Of a stretch of 64,000 nucleotides of DNA, positions 34,481-43,924 are shown piece by piece. The stretch is from Bacteroidota bacterium. GTDB taxonomy: Bacteria > Bacteroidota > Bacteroidia > Chitinophagales > Chitinophagaceae. Where the stretch lies: NCBI GenBank assembly GCA_947451115.1, contig CANFXV010000008.1, positions 1-64,000 of the forward strand, written 5' to 3'. The stretch's first letter is position 1. Each line of letters starts with the position of its first letter. A program made the translations under genes and the position numbers. Below the pieces are notes generated by a model. That model did no database searches. It was given only the letters and a program-made list of their open reading frames with translations, and was not told the DNA's origin.

Positions 34481-35584
34481 ATGCATTGGTACGAAATAAA
34501 AAATATAGCACAAATTGATTCTCCCTCCTTGGTATTGTATTCGGATAGGATCAAAGAAAACATCAATGCATTGATTAAAATGGTGGATGGACGTGTGGAT
34601 CAGTTAAGGCCACATGTGAAAACAAATAAAATTGCCGAGGTTTGCCAGTTGATGATGGATAAAGGCATCCAAAACTATAAATGCGCCACTATTGCCGAAG
34701 CAGAAATGCTAGGCCGGCTCAAAATACCAGATGTTTTAATTGCACATCAATTGATGGGGCCAAAGTTGGATCGATTGATTACACTTATTAAAACTTTCCC
34801 TTCAACAAAGTTTTCTTGTCTCATTGATCATCTTGCAACAGCTCAATCCATCTCAAAACTTTTTGCAGCAGAGGGGATGAGTTTGCAAGTATACATGGAT
34901 GTAAATATTGGTATGAACCGTTCAGGGATTATTACAGAAAAAGCCATAGAACTATTTAATGCCGTTGCATTGCTACCCAATATAAAAATCATTGGCTTGC
35001 ATTGTTATGATGGGCATATTCGTGAAACTAATATAGGTCAAAGAAATATTTTGGCAGATGAAGCTTTTGAAAATGCAGACAGGCTGAGAAAAAAAATAGA
35101 AGCTTTCTCTAATGAAAACTTAGCATTGATTGTTGCAGGTTCTTGTTCTTTTTCTTCGCATATAAAAAGAAAGGACCTACAAGTTAGCCCAGGCACTTTT
35201 GTTTTTTGGGATTGGGGCTATAAAAACTTATTTCCCGATTTGCCTTTTGAATTTGCTGCCTTGGTAGTGACCAGAATTATTTCAATTATTGATGCACATA
35301 CAATTTGTACGGACTTAGGTCATAAAGCAGTGGCTGCTGAAAATCCAATTCCAAGGGTTCATTTTTTAAATGCCCCTCAAGCCGAACCCAACGGACAAAG
35401 CGAAGAGCACTTGGTAGTGAAAGTAGCGGATAGTTCTTTATATCAGGTGGGTGATGTTTGGTATGGAGTGCCTGTGCATATTTGTCCTACAGTGGCTTTG
35501 TATGACACTGCCTTAGTCATAGAAAAGAATGAAGTGGTGGATCAATGGGAGGTTATTGCACGCAGAAGAAAAATTACGATTTAA
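34481..35584 (+). CDS. D-serine dehydratase/D-threonine aldolase-type PLP enzyme
   Basis: A 367-residue fold-type III PLP enzyme of the DSD1/D-threonine-aldolase family. Lys47 in RPHVKTNK is the PLP lysine; the barrel continues through GLHCYDGHIRE and ends in a beta domain. The C-terminal metal site is His333-x-Cys335 (PVHICPTV). In this family H-x-C is known from eukaryotic D-serine dehydratase, while some D-threonine aldolases have H-x-D, so dehydratase-type chemistry is favoured. Substrates would be D-serine or D-threonine-like amino acids. RidA lies 10 bases upstream and a dipeptidase 9 bases downstream. Confidence 0.87.
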   Translation: MHWYEIKNIAQIDSPSLVLYSDRIKENINALIKMVDGRVDQLRPHVKTNKIAEVCQLMMDKGIQNYKCATIAEAEMLGRLKIPDVLIAHQLMGPKLDRLITLIKTFPSTKFSCLIDHLATAQSISKLFAAEGMSLQVYMDVNIGMNRSGIITEKAIELFNAVALLPNIKIIGLHCYDGHIRETNIGQRNILADEAFENADRLRKKIEAFSNENLALIVAGSCSFSSHIKRKDLQVSPGTFVFWDWGYKNLFPDLPFEFAALVVTRIISIIDAHTICTDLGHKAVAAENPIPRVHFLNAPQAEPNGQSEEHLVVKVADSSLYQVGDVWYGVPVHICPTVALYDTALVIEKNEVVDQWEVIARRRKITI

Positions 35585-35593
35585 TTTTATTTC

Positions 35594-36673
35594 ATGTTCA
35601 TAGTAGATGCTCATTTAGATTTAGCCATGAATGCGGTGGAATGGAAACGTGACTTACAAAAAAAAGTTGACGAAATTAATGCGTTGGAAAAAGGGATGAA
35701 GGACAAGCCCGACAGAGGCAATGCTACAGTGGCTTTGCCTGAATTAAGACAAGGTAATATTGGCTTGGTAGTTGCCACACAAATTGCACGCGTAGAAACG
35801 CCTGGCTCAGGCATCAAAGGTTGGGCCAGCCCTCAGGCAGCTTGGAATCAAACTCAATTGCAATTAGAATGGTATAAATCCATGGAAGCAGCAGGCGAAA
35901 TGGTTCAAATCAAAAACAACCAAGATTTAGCAGCACATCTTTTATTATGGAACAATGAATTGCCTAATCATAATAAACCAGTGGGTTATATACTTAGTTT
36001 AGAAGGAGCCGATTCTATGGTTAATTTAGATTACTTGCATATTGCTCATACCTATGGATTGCGCGCATTGGGACCAGCGCATTATGGACCTGGACGTTAT
36101 GCCAATGGTACCAATGCTACTGGTAAATTAAACGCGCAAGGAAAAGCTTTGTTAAAAGAAATGGATGCATTAAATATGATTTTAGATGCCACCCATTTAT
36201 GTGATGATGCATTTTGGGAGGCCATTGAAATTTACCAAGGAACCATTTGGGCCAGTCACCACAATTGCAGGTCCTTGGTCAACCACAATCGACAACTGAG
36301 CGATGAGATGATCAAAATATTGATCCAAAAAAATGCAGTCATTGGTGCTGCTTTAGATGCTTGGATGATGGTGCCTGATTGGGAAAGAGGACTTTCCACA
36401 CCTTTGGGTATGCAATGTAATTTAGAAAAGATGATTGACCATATGGACCATATTTGTCAAATAGCGGGCAATACCAATCACATTGGTATGGGTACCGATT
36501 TGGATGGGGCCTTTGGTAAAGAGCAATGTCCTTATGATATAAATTCTGTGGCCGATTTGCAAATTGTTCCTAACTTACTGATGAAAAGAGGCTATACTGC
36601 CGATGATTGTGAAAAAATTATGCATGGGAATTGGTTGCGCCTTTTAAGCAATACATGGAATAGCACTGATTAA
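35594..36673 (+). CDS. Membrane dipeptidase, peptidase family M19
   Basis: A 359-residue binuclear-zinc dipeptidase of the renal-dipeptidase family. Metal ligands by comparison are His7 and Asp9 (DAHLDLA), Glu137 (SLEGAD), His201 (DATHL) and His222 (ASHHN); the GMGTDLDGAFG motif is near 300. Unlike most relatives it shows no signal peptide, so it is probably cytoplasmic. M19 enzymes accept dipeptides with a D-residue at the C-terminal side, which fits the neighbouring D-amino-acid enzyme. It follows the PLP enzyme by 9 bases. Confidence 0.9.
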   Translation: MFIVDAHLDLAMNAVEWKRDLQKKVDEINALEKGMKDKPDRGNATVALPELRQGNIGLVVATQIARVETPGSGIKGWASPQAAWNQTQLQLEWYKSMEAAGEMVQIKNNQDLAAHLLLWNNELPNHNKPVGYILSLEGADSMVNLDYLHIAHTYGLRALGPAHYGPGRYANGTNATGKLNAQGKALLKEMDALNMILDATHLCDDAFWEAIEIYQGTIWASHHNCRSLVNHNRQLSDEMIKILIQKNAVIGAALDAWMMVPDWERGLSTPLGMQCNLEKMIDHMDHICQIAGNTNHIGMGTDLDGAFGKEQCPYDINSVADLQIVPNLLMKRGYTADDCEKIMHGNWLRLLSNTWNSTD

Positions 36674-36703
36674 TTAAATTCTTTAACCATAAAATTTTCT
36701 TAC

Positions 36704-37549
36704 ATGAAACCATTACTATTTTTAATAGTTGCTGCACTTTCTGTTGTAGGGGTGAATGCGCAAAAATTGTTTACTTATCCAATAGGCGTTCAAACCTATA
36801 CTTTTAGAGATCATTTCCCAAAGGGGGTTGAAAAAACATTGGATGAAATTAAAAGCTTGGGCTTTACCGAAATTGAAGGCAATGCCCCTAAGGGAATGAC
36901 CGAATCAGCGTATAAAATACTTTGTGATGCCAAAGGCTTAAGCATTCCATCTACGGGTGCCGAATACGATGAACTATTGAAAGACCCAATGGCAGTAGTT
37001 GCCAAGGCTAAAGCTTTGGGCACTAAATTTGTGATGTGTGCTTGGATACCTCATCAAAAAAGTAATTTTAATTTAGAGAATGCTAAAAATGCAGTTCAAG
37101 TTTTTAACAATGCTGGAAAAATACTCAGAGCAAATGGGTTGACTTTATGTTACCATGAGCATGGGTTTGAATTTCAACCCTATGAAGATGGAACACTTTT
37201 GGATTACATTATTAAATCGACCAATCCTAAATATGTTTCTTTTGAGATGGATGTGTTATGGGTAATGCATGGGGGCGGAGCAACCATGCCCGTGACTTTG
37301 TTAAATAAATATCCAGGTCGTTTCAAGTTGATGCACTTGAAAGATTTAAAAAAAGGAGTGAAAGGTGATTTCTCTGGCGGTACGCCTGCTGAAAATGATG
37401 TGCCTGTTGGGGCGGGTCAGGGCAATTGGAAAGAAATTATTAAGTTGGCAAAAAAATATGGAGTGGTACATTGCTTTATCGAAGATGAAAGCAATCACGA
37501 AATGGAAAACATTCCTTTAAGCTTGGCCTATTTAAAAAGTTTAAAATAA
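36704..37549 (+). CDS. Exported sugar-phosphate isomerase/epimerase-like TIM barrel
   Basis: A 281-residue protein with a signal peptide (cleavage near GVNAQ). The rest is a xylose-isomerase-like TIM barrel: IGVQTYTFRDHFPKGVEK, LCYHEHGFEFQ, FEMDVLWVMHGG, FKLMHLKD and FIEDES carry the usual His/Glu/Asp metal ligands. Bacteroidota encode many exported proteins of this type of unknown substrate, often in glycan loci. It is the last gene of the plus-strand operon, 30 bases after the dipeptidase, and shares a bidirectional terminator with araA. Confidence 0.85.
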   Translation: MKPLLFLIVAALSVVGVNAQKLFTYPIGVQTYTFRDHFPKGVEKTLDEIKSLGFTEIEGNAPKGMTESAYKILCDAKGLSIPSTGAEYDELLKDPMAVVAKAKALGTKFVMCAWIPHQKSNFNLENAKNAVQVFNNAGKILRANGLTLCYHEHGFEFQPYEDGTLLDYIIKSTNPKYVSFEMDVLWVMHGGGATMPVTLLNKYPGRFKLMHLKDLKKGVKGDFSGGTPAENDVPVGAGQGNWKEIIKLAKKYGVVHCFIEDESNHEMENIPLSLAYLKSLK

Positions 37550-37566
37550 ATGATACTTCAAAAAAT

Positions 37567-37599
37567 AAAATAAGCCACTACCCACTAGTGGCTTATTTT
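37567..37599. terminator. Bidirectional terminator containing the araA stop
   Basis: AAAATAAGCCACTA, a 5-base loop CCCAC, and TAGTGGCTTATTTT form a perfect 14-pair stem with A/T flanks for both strands. The araA stop codon (37585-37587) lies in the loop and stem, so the last codons of araA form the left arm on its own strand. Confidence 0.9.
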
Positions 37600-39093
37600 A
37601 TAATAGACATCACTCCATTTTAATTCATTTTTAAAGGAGCTTAATTCGGTATTCTTTCCAATCAAAGTAAATTCTATTCCAGCTATTTCTGCAAAATCTT
37701 CTAAATGATCCTTAGTTAAGTTTTGGCTATAACAAGTATGATGAGCACCACCTGCTAAAATCCAAGCAGCACATCCTGTATGCATATTAGGGTATGGCTT
37801 CCACAATACTCTTGCAACAGGCAATAAAGGCAAGGCTTGTATAGGTTTAACCGCCATGACCTCATTCACCAATAATCTAAAGCGATTACCCATATCTACA
37901 ATAGAGGCATTTAATGCAGCGCCAGGCGTGGTATTAAAAACTAATCTTACTGGATCTGCTTTGCCACCAATACCCAATGGATGTATTTCGCAACTTGGTT
38001 TTCCTTCTGCAATACTTGGACATATCTCCAACATATGTGCGCCTAAAACCATTCTATTATCGGGTTGAAAATGATAAGTGTAATCTTCCATGAATGAATT
38101 GCCTCCTTCTAAACCAGCGCCCATTACTTTCATGGCTCTCACTAAAGCTGCGGTCTTCCAATCTCCTTCGCCCGCAAAACCATAACCCTTGGCCATTAAT
38201 CTTTGCGCAGCAATACCTGGTAGTTGTGCAAGGCCATTCAAGTCTTCAAAAGTATCTGTGAATCCTTTGAAATTTCCTTGCACTAAAAACTTTTCAATGC
38301 CTAATTCAATTTTAGCAGCTGCTCTGAGTGAAGCATGTGCGGCTCCGTTTTTTAATAAGCTGGTTTGCAGCTGATATTCTTTTTCATAAATGGCCACTAA
38401 CTCGTCAATTTCTTTTTCTGAAACCTGATCCACCACTGCGACTAAATCGGCAATGCCATAAGTATTCACACTGTAACCAAATTTAATTTCTGCTTCTACT
38501 TTGTCTCCTTCTGTAACTGCCACATAGCGCATATTGTCTCCAAAGCGAACAAACTTAGCGCCCTGCCAATCATGCCAAGCTGCTGCGGCTCTAGCCCAGC
38601 CATTAATTTTTTCTAAAGATTCTTCATCCTGCCAATGACCTACTACTACTTTTCTATGAATATTCATTCTTGCAGTAATAAATCCAAACTCTCTATCCCC
38701 ATGGGCACTCTGGTTTAAATTCATAAAATCCATATCAATGGTCTCCCAAGGAATGTCTCTGTTAAACTGAGTATGAAAATGCAATAGTGGTTTGCTTAAT
38801 ATTTTAAGGCCATTGATCCACATTTTGGCAGGTGAAAAAGTATGCATCCAGCAAACCACCCCGATACAATTTTTATCATTGTTGGCTTCTTGCATGGCTT
38901 TCAATACTTCTTCGCTAGATTTTACCACCGGCTTAAATACCACATTTACAGGAATGGTTTTAGAAGCAGTCAAGGAACCTGCAATGGTATTAGAATGTTC
39001 TGCCACTTTTTTTAAAGTTGCTTCGCCGTATAAATCTTGGCTACCTGTAATAAACCAAACGTCTAATTTTTTTAAATCTGGAATCATACTCAT
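37585..39093 (-). CDS. araA: L-arabinose isomerase
   Basis: A 502-residue enzyme converting L-arabinose to L-ribulose. The opening [16 protein letters not shown] is the family signature. Metal-binding and catalytic segments are [16 protein letters not shown] (first glutamate), [10 protein letters not shown] (second glutamate), [10 protein letters not shown] and GGAHHTCYS (histidines). Length is normal. It follows araD by 6 bases and araB beyond that, the last gene of the arabinose operon. ATG 39087 (two residues shorter) is a possible start. Its stop codon is embedded in a bidirectional terminator. Confidence 0.97.
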   Translation of the reverse strand: MSMIPDLKKLDVWFITGSQDLYGEATLKKVAEHSNTIAGSLTASKTIPVNVVFKPVVKSSEEVLKAMQEANNDKNCIGVVCWMHTFSPAKMWINGLKILSKPLLHFHTQFNRDIPWETIDMDFMNLNQSAHGDREFGFITARMNIHRKVVVGHWQDEESLEKINGWARAAAAWHDWQGAKFVRFGDNMRYVAVTEGDKVEAEIKFGYSVNTYGIADLVAVVDQVSEKEIDELVAIYEKEYQLQTSLLKNGAAHASLRAAAKIELGIEKFLVQGNFKGFTDTFEDLNGLAQLPGIAAQRLMAKGYGFAGEGDWKTAALVRAMKVMGAGLEGGNSFMEDYTYHFQPDNRMVLGAHMLEICPSIAEGKPSCEIHPLGIGGKADPVRLVFNTTPGAALNASIVDMGNRFRLLVNEVMAVKPIQALPLLPVARVLWKPYPNMHTGCAAWILAGGAHHTCYSQNLTKDHLEDFAEIAGIEFTLIGKNTELSSFKNELKWSDVYYKISH

Positions 39094-39099
39094 TTTATT

Positions 39100-39801
39100 T
39101 TATTGACCGTAATAACTATTCGGGCCATGTTTTCTTTGAAAATGTTTTTCTTTTAAGGAATTTTTCATAGGGCTTGCTTCCTTATTAATTTGTTCAGTAA
39201 GTAAAGCAGCTTTTGCGATGAATTCTAACACAGCGCTGTTGTGCACTGCTTTTTTTGCATCCTTGCCCCAGGTAAACGGCGCATGGTTGCCTACTAAAAT
39301 CATTTCTACTTCTTGATAATCTAAATTTCTTTCTTTAAAACAATCTATAATTTGATGCCCTGTTTCAATTTCATAATCCCCTTTAATTTTTTCATCTTTC
39401 ATAGGAACAGCGCAAGGAATTGCGGCAATGGTATAATCTGCATGGGTTGTGCCATAAACAGGAATGTCTCTCAAGCTTTGCGCCCAAGCAGTGGCATAGG
39501 TAGAATGCGTATGCACAATGCTTCCAATATGCGCCCAATGTTTGTACAATACGGCATGAGAATGCGTGTCCGAAGAGGGCTTTAATTTGCCTTCTACTAC
39601 TTGCCCATCAAAATCAACGACCACCATATCTTCGACAGCTAAATTTTCATAGGGTACACCACTAGGTTTAATAGCGAATACTTGATGGGCTCTGTCCACC
39701 ACACTTACATTGCCAAACGTGAATAAAACCAAATCTAATTTTGGTAATTCTAAATTGGCCAAGTAACATTCTTCCTTTATTTTCTGAAATTTTGAGCTCA
39801 T
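39100..39801 (-). CDS. araD: L-ribulose-5-phosphate 4-epimerase
   Basis: A 233-residue class-II-aldolase-like epimerase converting L-ribulose 5-phosphate to D-xylulose 5-phosphate. The N-terminal FTFGNVSVVDRAHQVFAIKPSGVPYENL is the family signature. Zinc ligands are the histidines of IVHTHSTYATAWAQ and the later GNHAPFTWGKDA. The C-terminal FQRKHGPNSYYGQ is the usual AraD tail. It is located between araB (12-base gap) and araA (6-base gap). Confidence 0.96.
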   Translation of the reverse strand: MSSKFQKIKEECYLANLELPKLDLVLFTFGNVSVVDRAHQVFAIKPSGVPYENLAVEDMVVVDFDGQVVEGKLKPSSDTHSHAVLYKHWAHIGSIVHTHSTYATAWAQSLRDIPVYGTTHADYTIAAIPCAVPMKDEKIKGDYEIETGHQIIDCFKERNLDYQEVEMILVGNHAPFTWGKDAKKAVHNSAVLEFIAKAALLTEQINKEASPMKNSLKEKHFQRKHGPNSYYGQ

Positions 39802-39813
39802 GGTTTTGGCTTT

Positions 39814-41487
39814 TTAATTTGTCTTTTGTTCTATGAATTTTCCAAATTCAATATACTTTAAGTAGCGTTCTTTATAATAATTAACCCTTTCTTTATTTGG
39901 CTGATAAGTAATTTCAAATCCCTGTCCCATCGCCTTCATAGCATCTTCAACCTTGTCGTATACACCAGCTGCAGTGGCCGCAAACATAGCAGCTCCCAAG
40001 GCACAGGTTTGTTCACTTTTATGAATTTTTATAGGCATGTCCATCACATCTGACATCATTTGCATAATAAATGGAGATTTTTTGGCCACACCACCAAGTC
40101 CGATAATTCCTTTAATGGGAATACCTTCTTCTATAAATCTATCTACTATGGCCTTGGCCCCAAAACAAGTGGCTTCGACTAAACTTTTATATAATATAGG
40201 GGCACTCGTGGCCAAAGAAATACCTTCTATGGCTCCTTTTAATAATTGATTGGCATCGGGGGTTCTTCTTCCATTCATCCAATCGAGTGCAATAGGATCA
40301 TTGGAATTTAATGGAAGCGCATTAGCAGTTTCATTTAACTGTACTAATATTTTTTCTTCAAGGGCATCCACCTCCGTTTCATCCATAGACCCATTGCCAA
40401 TTTTTGTATTTAATACAATATTTTGCAATGGCCAGGCCAAAATATTTTTAAACCAAGCATAAATATCTCCAAATCCTGATTGCCCTGCTTCTAAACCCAC
40501 CATGCCAGGAAGCACAGAGCCATTGACTTGGCCACAAATGCCCTTGATTAATTTACCTTCTATTTCCTTGGTTGGGGCAACTAAAATATCACAGGTAGAA
40601 GTGCCCATTACCTTGCTTAAATAATAGGGTTCTATTTGTCCACCCACGGCACCCATATGTGCATCAAAAGCACCCACCCCAATTGTAGTAGTGACTGGAA
40701 TACCTAGTTCCGCAGCCCATTGAGCTGTAATTGTACCTACGGAAACAGCGGCACTAAAGGTTTCTTTTGATAGCGAACTGACCACTTTTTCTAGTTTGGG
40801 ATCTAATTCGGAAAAAAATGTACTAGGAGGGTAGCCACCAAATTTTTCGGCCCATAAAGCCTTATGCCCTGCGCTGCAAACACCTCTTTTTATTTTACTG
40901 GCCTGCTTTTCTCCTGTTAATAAATAGGGAATCCAATCACAATGTTCTACCCAGGTATAAATATCTTCCTCCACCGTTTTGTCAATTCTTAAAATATGCA
41001 AAAGTTTGGCCCAATACCATTCACTCGAATAAATGCCTCCAACAAATTCTAAATAGTTGGTGGTGTATTTTTTTGCATGTTCATTTATTTCTTTGGCTTC
41101 GGCTGCTGCCGTATGATCCTTCCATAACACAAACATCGCATTAGGATTTTCTGCATGCTTTGCGGTTAATGACAAGGGGATTCCTTCTTGGTTGACAGCG
41201 ATAGGAGTTGAGCCTGTGGTATCAATGGATAATCCAACAATATTTTCTACAATAGCTTTATCTAAATTTTTTATACAGGCTTTAATGGTAATGCTTAAGC
41301 CATCTATGTAATCTTGTGGATGTTGTCTATATTGATTGATAGCAGGATTGCAGTACAAGCCCTTGGACCATCTTTCATAATAATGCACAGCAGATTGAAC
41401 AATTGATCCATTGGAAGCATCCACCAAAATGGACCTGACAGAATCTGTTCCGTAGTCAACTCCTATTACATAACTGGTTTTAGACAT
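39814..41487 (-). CDS. araB: L-ribulokinase
   Basis: A 557-residue FGGY-family sugar kinase that phosphorylates L-ribulose. The N-terminal ATP-loop VGVDYGTDSVRSILVD and the HYYERW segment are AraB-specific; later motifs are GVGAFDAHMGAVGGQ, KVMGTSTCDI and GLEAGQSGFGDIYAWF, with the C-terminal GLGGVAKKSPFIMQ adenosine motif. It starts the araBDA gene order and is preceded by an 80-base gap holding a hairpin and a near-consensus promoter. Confidence 0.96.
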   Translation of the reverse strand: MSKTSYVIGVDYGTDSVRSILVDASNGSIVQSAVHYYERWSKGLYCNPAINQYRQHPQDYIDGLSITIKACIKNLDKAIVENIVGLSIDTTGSTPIAVNQEGIPLSLTAKHAENPNAMFVLWKDHTAAAEAKEINEHAKKYTTNYLEFVGGIYSSEWYWAKLLHILRIDKTVEEDIYTWVEHCDWIPYLLTGEKQASKIKRGVCSAGHKALWAEKFGGYPPSTFFSELDPKLEKVVSSLSKETFSAAVSVGTITAQWAAELGIPVTTTIGVGAFDAHMGAVGGQIEPYYLSKVMGTSTCDILVAPTKEIEGKLIKGICGQVNGSVLPGMVGLEAGQSGFGDIYAWFKNILAWPLQNIVLNTKIGNGSMDETEVDALEEKILVQLNETANALPLNSNDPIALDWMNGRRTPDANQLLKGAIEGISLATSAPILYKSLVEATCFGAKAIVDRFIEEGIPIKGIIGLGGVAKKSPFIMQMMSDVMDMPIKIHKSEQTCALGAAMFAATAAGVYDKVEDAMKAMGQGFEITYQPNKERVNYYKERYLKYIEFGKFIEQKTN

Positions 41488-41506
41488 AGCTCAAAATCAT
41501 TATTTT

Positions 41507-41514
41507 TAAAGATA
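41507..41514 (-). promoter_or_regulatory. Possible araBDA promoter element
   Basis: The minus strand reads TATCTTTA, one base off TAnnTTTG, 19 bases upstream of the araB start, suggesting araBDA can be transcribed separately from the GH127 gene. Confidence 0.3.
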
Positions 41515-41541
41515 CTAATATAATTAATGACTAAAGCCGCT

Positions 41542-41566
41542 CTAGGCTTAAAAAGCCCATGCCTAG
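41542..41566 (-). terminator. Hairpin after the GH127 gene
   Basis: CTAGGC and GCCTAG pair around a 13-base loop that itself can pair (GGCTT with AAGCC). No clear T-run follows on the minus strand, so it may be a weak terminator or an mRNA-processing structure before araB. Confidence 0.35.
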
Positions 41567-41567
41567 C

Positions 41568-43913
41568 TTATTTTTTTAAAATACTTACACCAAAAATACG
41601 GCCAGCCGTTTTTTCATGATTGGCCAGAATGGTTATCCTGATGGACGCTGCTGTTAATCCGGCAGGCAAAGGGTATTCCATATCATAAAAACGGTTGCTT
41701 TGACCACCCTCCCAATTAACGGTAGTCAGTTTTTTCCCATCAATTAGAATATCAAAAATACTGTTCTTGTCATCCCCAATATAAGTAAGCAATAAACTAA
41801 TTGGGGTAGAGGGTATTATTTTCATGTCAAAAGAAAATTCATTGTTCAATCTTGCTTCACGTCCCATTCTGCCCACCGCAGTCGTCACATAAGATTTTTC
41901 AGTAGCAAGTAAATGATGATCTCTTTCGGGTTGCATTTCTCCAATTCTAAAAGCATCAATAGTTCTATTTTGAATGGCAGTTAATCTTTGTTTTTCTGCC
42001 TGATAGTCTTTTTCTTTTGCTTCCCATTCGAGATTGGTAAACTTGTCCCAATACACGCTGTAAAAATCATCATTGATGGTAAACAATGGTGCCATGGTTA
42101 CATCAAAAGGCTTACCTAAATGATTCCACTTGAATGCTAATTTATTTAAATCTACAGCTTGGATATTTTTTGTAGGTAGTTCATTGTTCATAATTACAGG
42201 CGTGCCAAATACTGGATCGGGTAATTGATTGCCTAATACGCCTGCCAATACAACTGGGCCATATAAAAAGGCAATTCTATTTTTATTGTCAGGAATACTT
42301 TCAGTGGTCAGCTGCATGTTAAAATCAATAATAACTTTGTCGTTGGGGTTCCATATTCTGTCAATGACGGCGTAACCATTTGCGTCTGTGACTGCTTTCA
42401 CCCATTGATTGTTCACTTTTATTTTTAATGGACCTTCATTCCATATAGGTTTTCTGATTCTAAGTTTAAATTGTTTTTTTGCTGCGGCTATAAATTTTAA
42501 ACTAGTCTGATTTTTAAATGGAAAATTGGTTTGCTGTATTACTTGTATTTTATTGCGCTCCCAATTTAAACTAGAGGCCACAAATAAATTTAGGTATAAA
42601 CTGCCATCCGCCCCTTCGAAATAAATGGATTCCGCATATTTGGCATGGTTCTCTAAGCCACTTCCTACACAACAAGTAAAAGTATTGAATTGGTCACTGA
42701 ATTCTTTGGCTGCACCCATTCTTAGTGGCATGAAATAAGTCATCATACCCGTTTTTGAATTTTGCGAAGAAAGTATATGATTGTATAAGGCTCGTTCGTA
42801 ATAGTCCATCAAATTGCTTTTGGGTTGCCAAGAAAACAAATGCCTTGTTAACTTAAGCATGTTGTAGGTATTGCAAGTTTCACAGGTATTGTCGCTTAGT
42901 CGGTCGTTTAATTTTCCTGCATCACCGCAGTATTCATAATTGCTATTGCCACCAATCACATAAGAATGACTATTCACCATGGTCTGCCAAAAAAAACTTG
43001 CAATGGTGTTGTCTTTTATATTGCCTGTTAATTCGTATTGCCTAGCTGCGCTGATGGCCTTGGGCACATTGGTATTGGAATGCTTGCCTGGCATTGGATC
43101 TATTTTTTGCGCTAATTTGCCCATTACAAAATCGTCTTCAAATAAATTAGAGACCCTTAAATATTTTTGATTACCCGTGACTGCATAAATATTGGCAAGC
43201 ACTTCATTCATGCCCCCGTATTCACAAAGCAACATTTTATTACGCACAGTATCTGGCATAGGCACCATTAAATCATAGGTCCAGTCTGCCATTTTAGTGA
43301 CTACCTCTAATGCTTTTTTATTGTCTAAGTACAAATAAGCATCCATTAAGCCTGCCATTAATTTATGCACTGTGTACCAAGGTGACCAAGCCCCATTCAA
43401 ATCAAAGCCCGATGATTTAATTTCTCCATTGCGTACTTTTTGCCATAAGGCATCTTCCTCTGGAATGGCACCTACATAACCAGTATTTCTTTTTTCTTGA
43501 CAAAGCGCAATTTCATCTACTAGGTAGGCGGCTCTTTTTTTAAATTCTTCTTGATGCGTGCTGGCATACATCAAAGAAATAGCCGATAAATAATGGCCCA
43601 CCGTATGTCCCGACAATCCATTAGATTCCCAACCACCATAGACTGAATCTTTGGTAGGCAAACCTGCATTCAAATAAAAGCGAGTCAATAATCTATTGGG
43701 GCTAAGGCTAATCAAATAGGCACTATCAAGTTGCATGGCTTTTTTAAAAGGTCCATTTAGTAAAGTAATTGTTGAAATAGGGAAGGCATAGGCTTGAATA
43801 GGAATAGCAGGGCTTACTATAATATTATGCTCGTTTTTGGAAGCTAAATAAGATTGTGCTTTTGCTTGAAATAAAAATATGCTAAGCAATGAAAATAGAA
43901 GTAGTTTTTTCAT
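41568..43913 (-). CDS. Beta-L-arabinofuranosidase, glycoside hydrolase family 127
   Basis: A 781-residue secreted enzyme (signal peptide ending FQAKAQ). It matches GH127 (former DUF1680): the catalytic zinc centre of this family uses cysteines seen here in DNTCETCNTYNMLK (about 335-350) and FTCCVGSGLENHA (about 430-442), where the first cysteine of CC-type motifs is the nucleophile in characterised members. It releases L-arabinose from arabinofuranosides of plant glycans. The direct downstream araBDA genes consume that product, which supports the assignment. Confidence 0.92.
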   Translation of the reverse strand: MKKLLLFSLLSIFLFQAKAQSYLASKNEHNIIVSPAIPIQAYAFPISTITLLNGPFKKAMQLDSAYLISLSPNRLLTRFYLNAGLPTKDSVYGGWESNGLSGHTVGHYLSAISLMYASTHQEEFKKRAAYLVDEIALCQEKRNTGYVGAIPEEDALWQKVRNGEIKSSGFDLNGAWSPWYTVHKLMAGLMDAYLYLDNKKALEVVTKMADWTYDLMVPMPDTVRNKMLLCEYGGMNEVLANIYAVTGNQKYLRVSNLFEDDFVMGKLAQKIDPMPGKHSNTNVPKAISAARQYELTGNIKDNTIASFFWQTMVNSHSYVIGGNSNYEYCGDAGKLNDRLSDNTCETCNTYNMLKLTRHLFSWQPKSNLMDYYERALYNHILSSQNSKTGMMTYFMPLRMGAAKEFSDQFNTFTCCVGSGLENHAKYAESIYFEGADGSLYLNLFVASSLNWERNKIQVIQQTNFPFKNQTSLKFIAAAKKQFKLRIRKPIWNEGPLKIKVNNQWVKAVTDANGYAVIDRIWNPNDKVIIDFNMQLTTESIPDNKNRIAFLYGPVVLAGVLGNQLPDPVFGTPVIMNNELPTKNIQAVDLNKLAFKWNHLGKPFDVTMAPLFTINDDFYSVYWDKFTNLEWEAKEKDYQAEKQRLTAIQNRTIDAFRIGEMQPERDHHLLATEKSYVTTAVGRMGREARLNNEFSFDMKIIPSTPISLLLTYIGDDKNSIFDILIDGKKLTTVNWEGGQSNRFYDMEYPLPAGLTAASIRITILANHEKTAGRIFGVSILKK

Positions 43914-43924
43914 CGTAATTTATT

